A model generated the notes under the pieces. That model saw only the letters and a program-made list of their open reading frames with translations, had not been told where the DNA came from and ran no database searches. A stretch of DNA of 64,000 bases. It comes from Carposina sasakii. Taxonomy: Eukaryota; Arthropoda; Insecta; Lepidoptera; Carposinidae. Positions 60,191 to 64,000 of the stretch are shown here, piece after piece. The DNA lies in assembly GCA_014607495.2 (NCBI GenBank), contig CP053157.1:7192001-7256000 (forward strand). Direction: 5' to 3'. The number at the start of each line of letters is the position of its first letter. The first letter of the stretch is position 1. The translations under genes were made by a program, and so were the position numbers.

Positions 60191-60297
60191 CTCTGTAAGA
60201 CGGATCGTGTACGGTTTTCTTGGATTTTATTAACCGAGTTCCTTTGTCTGCAAGTAACATGATAGGTATTGATGAAGAGGGTTAATATTTGGCATTA
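60191..60297 (-). repeat. Second copy of the 58621 repeat
   Basis: GATCGTGTACGGTTTTCTTG, ATTAACCGAGTTCCTTTGTC, GAAGAGGGTTAATATTTGGC. On the minus strand it reads MLLADKGTRLIKSKKTVHDP, matching the first copy at most positions. Confidence 0.55.
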
Positions 60298-60660
60298 ATG
60301 ATAATAATAATAATTGTTCCTATAAATTTATTATAACAGCCAAAAACTTGTTGAGTAGGTATAACTTTTTAAGTTATTATGGTCGCTTCCTGTGCCTTTC
60401 CCTCTTAGCTATTTATGTTAAGAATAGAGAGGGACACACATTACTAAGTTTAAGTTTACCTAAGTATGACAGTCAGGATCGAATATATGAACTACCGTAG
60501 ATGTGCAGCTGAATTATAGGAGCATTGCTTGCAGAATTTGTTTAAATAAATAAAGATAATTAGGCATAAAGAAACCATCGGTTATAGAATGTAAATATAT
60601 TACAATAAATTTATCAAGCGGCGTTTTTACCACACTACAGTATTTATTTATATTTATATA
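60298..60660. other. No recognisable feature
   Basis: AT-rich spacer. Confidence 0.4.
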
Positions 60661-61042
60661 CAGGATGATTTTTGGTCGTCAACGTTCCCGAAAACTACAG
60701 AATCTCCTCATCATCACGATCATTTTTCTCCATGGAAGCATACCTGGGAAGTGTCTGGTTTCCAAAATATTTGGGTCCAAAGTTGAATAAATAGACTGCG
60801 TTTTTCTGCATAAATGCACATTGACGCGTGTATCAAGATTTTTTTACGGATAAATAATTAATATCTGTCTATGAAAAAACTAGCATAAACACTGGATACT
60901 GTAAATTTCGCCCGATCAAGTAATAAAAAAAAATCCAAAAAGTTTACATCATTTCCCAGCATTTTTTTATGGAAAAAACTTACTTTATTTGATGTATAAA
61001 GTACGTACCCTTTCGTTAAGGGTGGCGACGAAAAAACACCTG
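60661..61042 (+). mobile_element. Non-autonomous DNA transposon family A, copy 6
   Basis: TA|CAGGATG start, ACACCTG|TA end. The longest copy; it has the ATATCTGTCTATG segment missing from copy 2 and an AAGTTTACATCATTTCCCAG variant shared in part with copy 3. Confidence 0.85.
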
Positions 61043-63041
61043 TATATTTGTTCCAATAGTAAAACCTATGTTACCTATCTTACGTATCCGAATATAATAC
61101 CACACAACTAAACTCCAAACATATTTAATATAATTATACTGTTATACCGTTGTAACATGAGATAATAATGTAAATATATTACGCACAACACGCAGATAAT
61201 TAAAGCAGTGAAGATGGTTTGTAGCATAATAATATTGTTATGCTTTATTACTAGCTGGCGGAAAGCAAATATTGTACTTTGGTAATTCGTAGTCAGATAA
61301 CTTATTAGTTAAATTATTTTCACGTATATTGGGGTGTTTCGGAATAAATTGTTACACTAGTCAGTTCAATAACTCTACTGAGTGCTCACTGAGTGATTGA
61401 CTGACAGACAACATACAACCGTAACAGTTACTGGGTATAAGGAACCGAGACATTTATGTATAGGTATACTGTGTAGCGGAGCACTAAAGTAGGATTTTCC
61501 GAAATTCTCACCGTAATGGGAAATATTTCTTTATGTAGGTACACATACGCAGAAAAAGACGCGAGGAAAAGTTAGTTAGGTACTTATAATCTAGATTAGC
61601 ATGTAGGCAACTATAAATCCGGGAATGGCTCTGCGTAATTTCTGCATCTCAAAGTTGCTTGTATTGGCAACCTACCTGTAATGTAATGGTATAGCTTAGC
61701 CCACGTGAATGTACATATAGGTATATATAATTCAAGTAATTCAGTCCATTTGCAATATCTGATATGAAACAAATTATTTAAATATGTAACACTTTCATTC
61801 CAGTTAATCGGAATATTGTTTAAAAAGCTTTTAGGAATATGAATATTGAAATGGATTAAAATAAAATTTGTAAAAGCTCCGCTTGTTACTTTATTTTAAT
61901 ACCTATAAATAGTTACGTCAAAATTTTTATATATTACGATAATTAAATACATTTTGGGGACTACTAAGTACTACCTACTACTTAAGATATCAAACATATG
62001 GTTGTTTTGGTATGACAGAACTAATTTCTGAATCTCTGAAACCGTATAGTTATATAAATACTATAACCTTAGGTAGGTACCTATTTAAATTCTAAACAGT
62101 GATCGTAAATTGTCAGGTAATGTATGAAAACAGTGATAACTTCTTCCCAGCATTATCTTAAGCCATTCCAATGTACTGCATTTAATTTATGAATTATGAT
62201 GATCTTCATGTACATTTTGATCTCCCAGGCGAATATAAAAGGCATATTAATCCCTCAAACAAAGCTATAAACGTTTTAAAGCATGGCCAAATGTCTAAAC
62301 ATAGGCGAGCAATCTGGCAAACGCAATACGTGTGTAGCATACTCGTACAGCCAATTTACATCACCGCGCTTTATTTTATGTCATTGTGATATGAATTGCA
62401 TTTTCTACTCCAGCCCGTGCCGTTTGACCCGCTTTCCAACTTTACGACGTCACTGACGATCTCCGGTTTTATTCGCGCTACTGTACAAGTTTATTTTTTC
62501 ATATTGTAAAAAGTGAATTAAGTTTTACCAGTTAAACTGTACCTACCGGTGAATGCGCGTCAATTTTTGTTTTGTAACGTTCTTTCTTTCGATTGACCTA
62601 ATAAATCATTATTCGTTTTGGTGATTTGCAAGATTGATTCGTTGTGTAATAGATAATCTATAACGATGCGAGATCGATAAGATTCTAAATATCAAATCAG
62701 CTGATTTGAATAAATACACTTTTCTTTCACGCTTCTTTTAACTTTTATATATATCTGTTGTGCACATACTCGTAAAAAGCACATAGGTACGAATTGATCC
62801 TTAAAGTATAGTTTTAATAGTAGGTATCTAAGAAAACTATCGTCTATCCAAAAAAAGTAAAGTTTGTTGAACTGTTAGGTGTATAGATAGCTTTTAGTCA
62901 AGTCAGAAAATAAACTCGAATTTCCGTCGCCCAAACGACAAGATCACAATCAAACGGCCAAAGCATAAACGTATTTGCCGCGCTACATCAAACTAGGGCC
63001 GTCGAATAAACTTTGAACTGCGCAATCACATTTCCTCTTAC
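61043..63041. other. No identified gene
   Basis: AT-rich. The plus frame at 62189-62389 has no motif. A GC-richer stretch at 62410-62480 has no splice-bounded frame that I can support. Confidence 0.4.
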
Positions 63042-63225
63042 TGTAATTCCTCCACAAACAAAGTGTTCCGCCAGTCATCTAATGTGATTGCTGAGTTATC
63101 TGCCGCCGGATAAACGTTCGACCACTCAATTTTTCTAAAAGCATCCGAGAGCTTTGAGGTAGAAATGAAGTTCGTGCGCCAAATTTGCTTTCGGATACGT
63201 GAGGCTGTGTCGGACTGTTCGTACA
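63042..63225 (-). CDS. Candidate internal exon, protein not identified
   Basis: On the minus strand the acceptor ACAAACTTACAG, preceded by TTTTCTCCTATTAATTTTACC, ends at 63226, and the donor GTAAGA follows at 63041. The 184 bp between are 2 + 60x3 + 2 bases with one frame open throughout: YEQSDTASRIRKQIWRTNFI, STSKLSDAFRKIEWSNVYPA, ADNSAITLDDWRNTLFVEEL. The product is soluble-looking, with charged, aromatic and small residues mixed as in a folded domain, and a less AT-biased codon use than the flanks. The frame stays open about 34 codons upstream of the acceptor, but that part is Lys/Asn/Ile-rich like intron. I cannot assign a family. A degraded retrotransposon origin is possible. Confidence 0.45.
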
Positions 63226-64000
63226 CTGTAAGTTTGTTATTGTAGCACTTGGTAAAATTAATAGGAGAAAAGGTAAATTTAATTTCGTTTGTTATTTGCA
63301 ATATCTTTCTTCTAATTTCATTGAACAAATAGAATCAGTCGCTTTAGTTTTCGTTTAATATCGTGATTGATGATATGAGTGTTTAAATATAAAAAAGTAT
63401 CGCCTATTATCAAGGGAAAGAGGTAGAAATGTGTAAATTATACCTATACCCAATTTTCATCAAATATGGGGTCCTTCCTACACAGGATCCTGAACATAAA
63501 CGTTTCAGCTTTCATAACTAAATACTTACAGAAAAGAAAAAAGAGAACTTTCTGACACCTTTGACTGATAGATGCATATTTGTTATTAGCTGAAGTTGCG
63601 TTGAATTGGGTTGGCAACGTGGCAATACAGGTAAATTCTTGAACGCAAAATAGCTTATCTTCAGTAAAATATACCTAGGTACTTTACCGTCCGGCCACAC
63701 CAAAGAATGTCGAGAGCTTGTTTTACACACCTGTAACAAAGATAAAACAAATATGAACATTTTCATTATGAGTTATGAACTATAAACAAACAAATTATGA
63801 TAAAAAATTTATGCAACTATCAAAACAATAATATAATTTACCAATGTGAAATACTAGGCTCCATATAGCTAAAATAGATCAAACCACAAGTGTTACACAC
63901 TAATTTACAATAACAGATATGTAGCTATATTTCGCAATCGTGCCGAGTATCGATGACCAATCCATACCAGTAATTGACTCATTATTAAATGTGACAGAAA
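63226..64000. other. Putative intron upstream of the exon
   Basis: AT-rich. The minus frame at 63518-63766 begins with a hydrophobic run but has no splice or domain support. Confidence 0.35.

Overview
The window is AT-rich, intron-dense animal DNA, almost certainly from a moth or butterfly (Lepidoptera). Three things point there: a tRNA-derived SINE at 15748-15992 of a type common in moths, several short Helitron families with TC...CTAG ends, and retroposons ending in a GATG-type tail and carrying the C-terminal codons of an RTE-type LINE. No bacterial, viral or organellar genes, no CRISPR array, no rRNA and no convincing functional tRNA gene were seen.

Host coding sequence is scarce. Two minus-strand segments look like internal exons. 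One is at 1837-2033: 65 codons, GC-rich, one predicted membrane segment, good splice sites on both sides. The other is at 63042-63225: 60 codons, splice sites on both sides. I cannot name either protein, and whether they belong to one gene or two is unknown. An open frame at 44420-44623 with coding-like codon use near its end is a weaker candidate. The rest of the long-frame translations are chance frames or lie inside repeats.

Most of what can be read is mobile DNA. Family A is a TA-flanked non-autonomous DNA transposon of 342-382 bp with six full-length copies and one fragment. Family B is a roughly 190-bp dispersed repeat with nine copies. Family C is a retroposon whose 3' end carries RTE C-terminal codons (two long copies and one fragment). 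Family D is a tRNA-headed SINE with four copies, two of which may form one dimeric insertion. There are at least eight Helitron-type elements or fragments, a hAT-like element (48531-49303), a second TA-flanked element sharing the terminal CAGGGTG (49886-50338), a TTAA-flanked foldback element (4964-5178), other foldback elements at 2665, 12064, 25611 and 35147, and a small terminal-repeat element at 55115. Coding relics of three kinds are present: a piggyBac-like transposase C-terminus (58156-58419), an RTE reverse transcriptase C-terminus (51126-51452) and a THAP zinc-finger start (41545-41637).

The window therefore reads as intergenic or intronic DNA between or inside minus-strand genes, shaped by successive transposon insertions including clear nesting (35147-35437 inside a family B copy). 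I found no new biological system. The most useful leads are the two exons, the RTE-tailed retroposon, the dimeric SINE and the shared termini of the two TA-flanked families.
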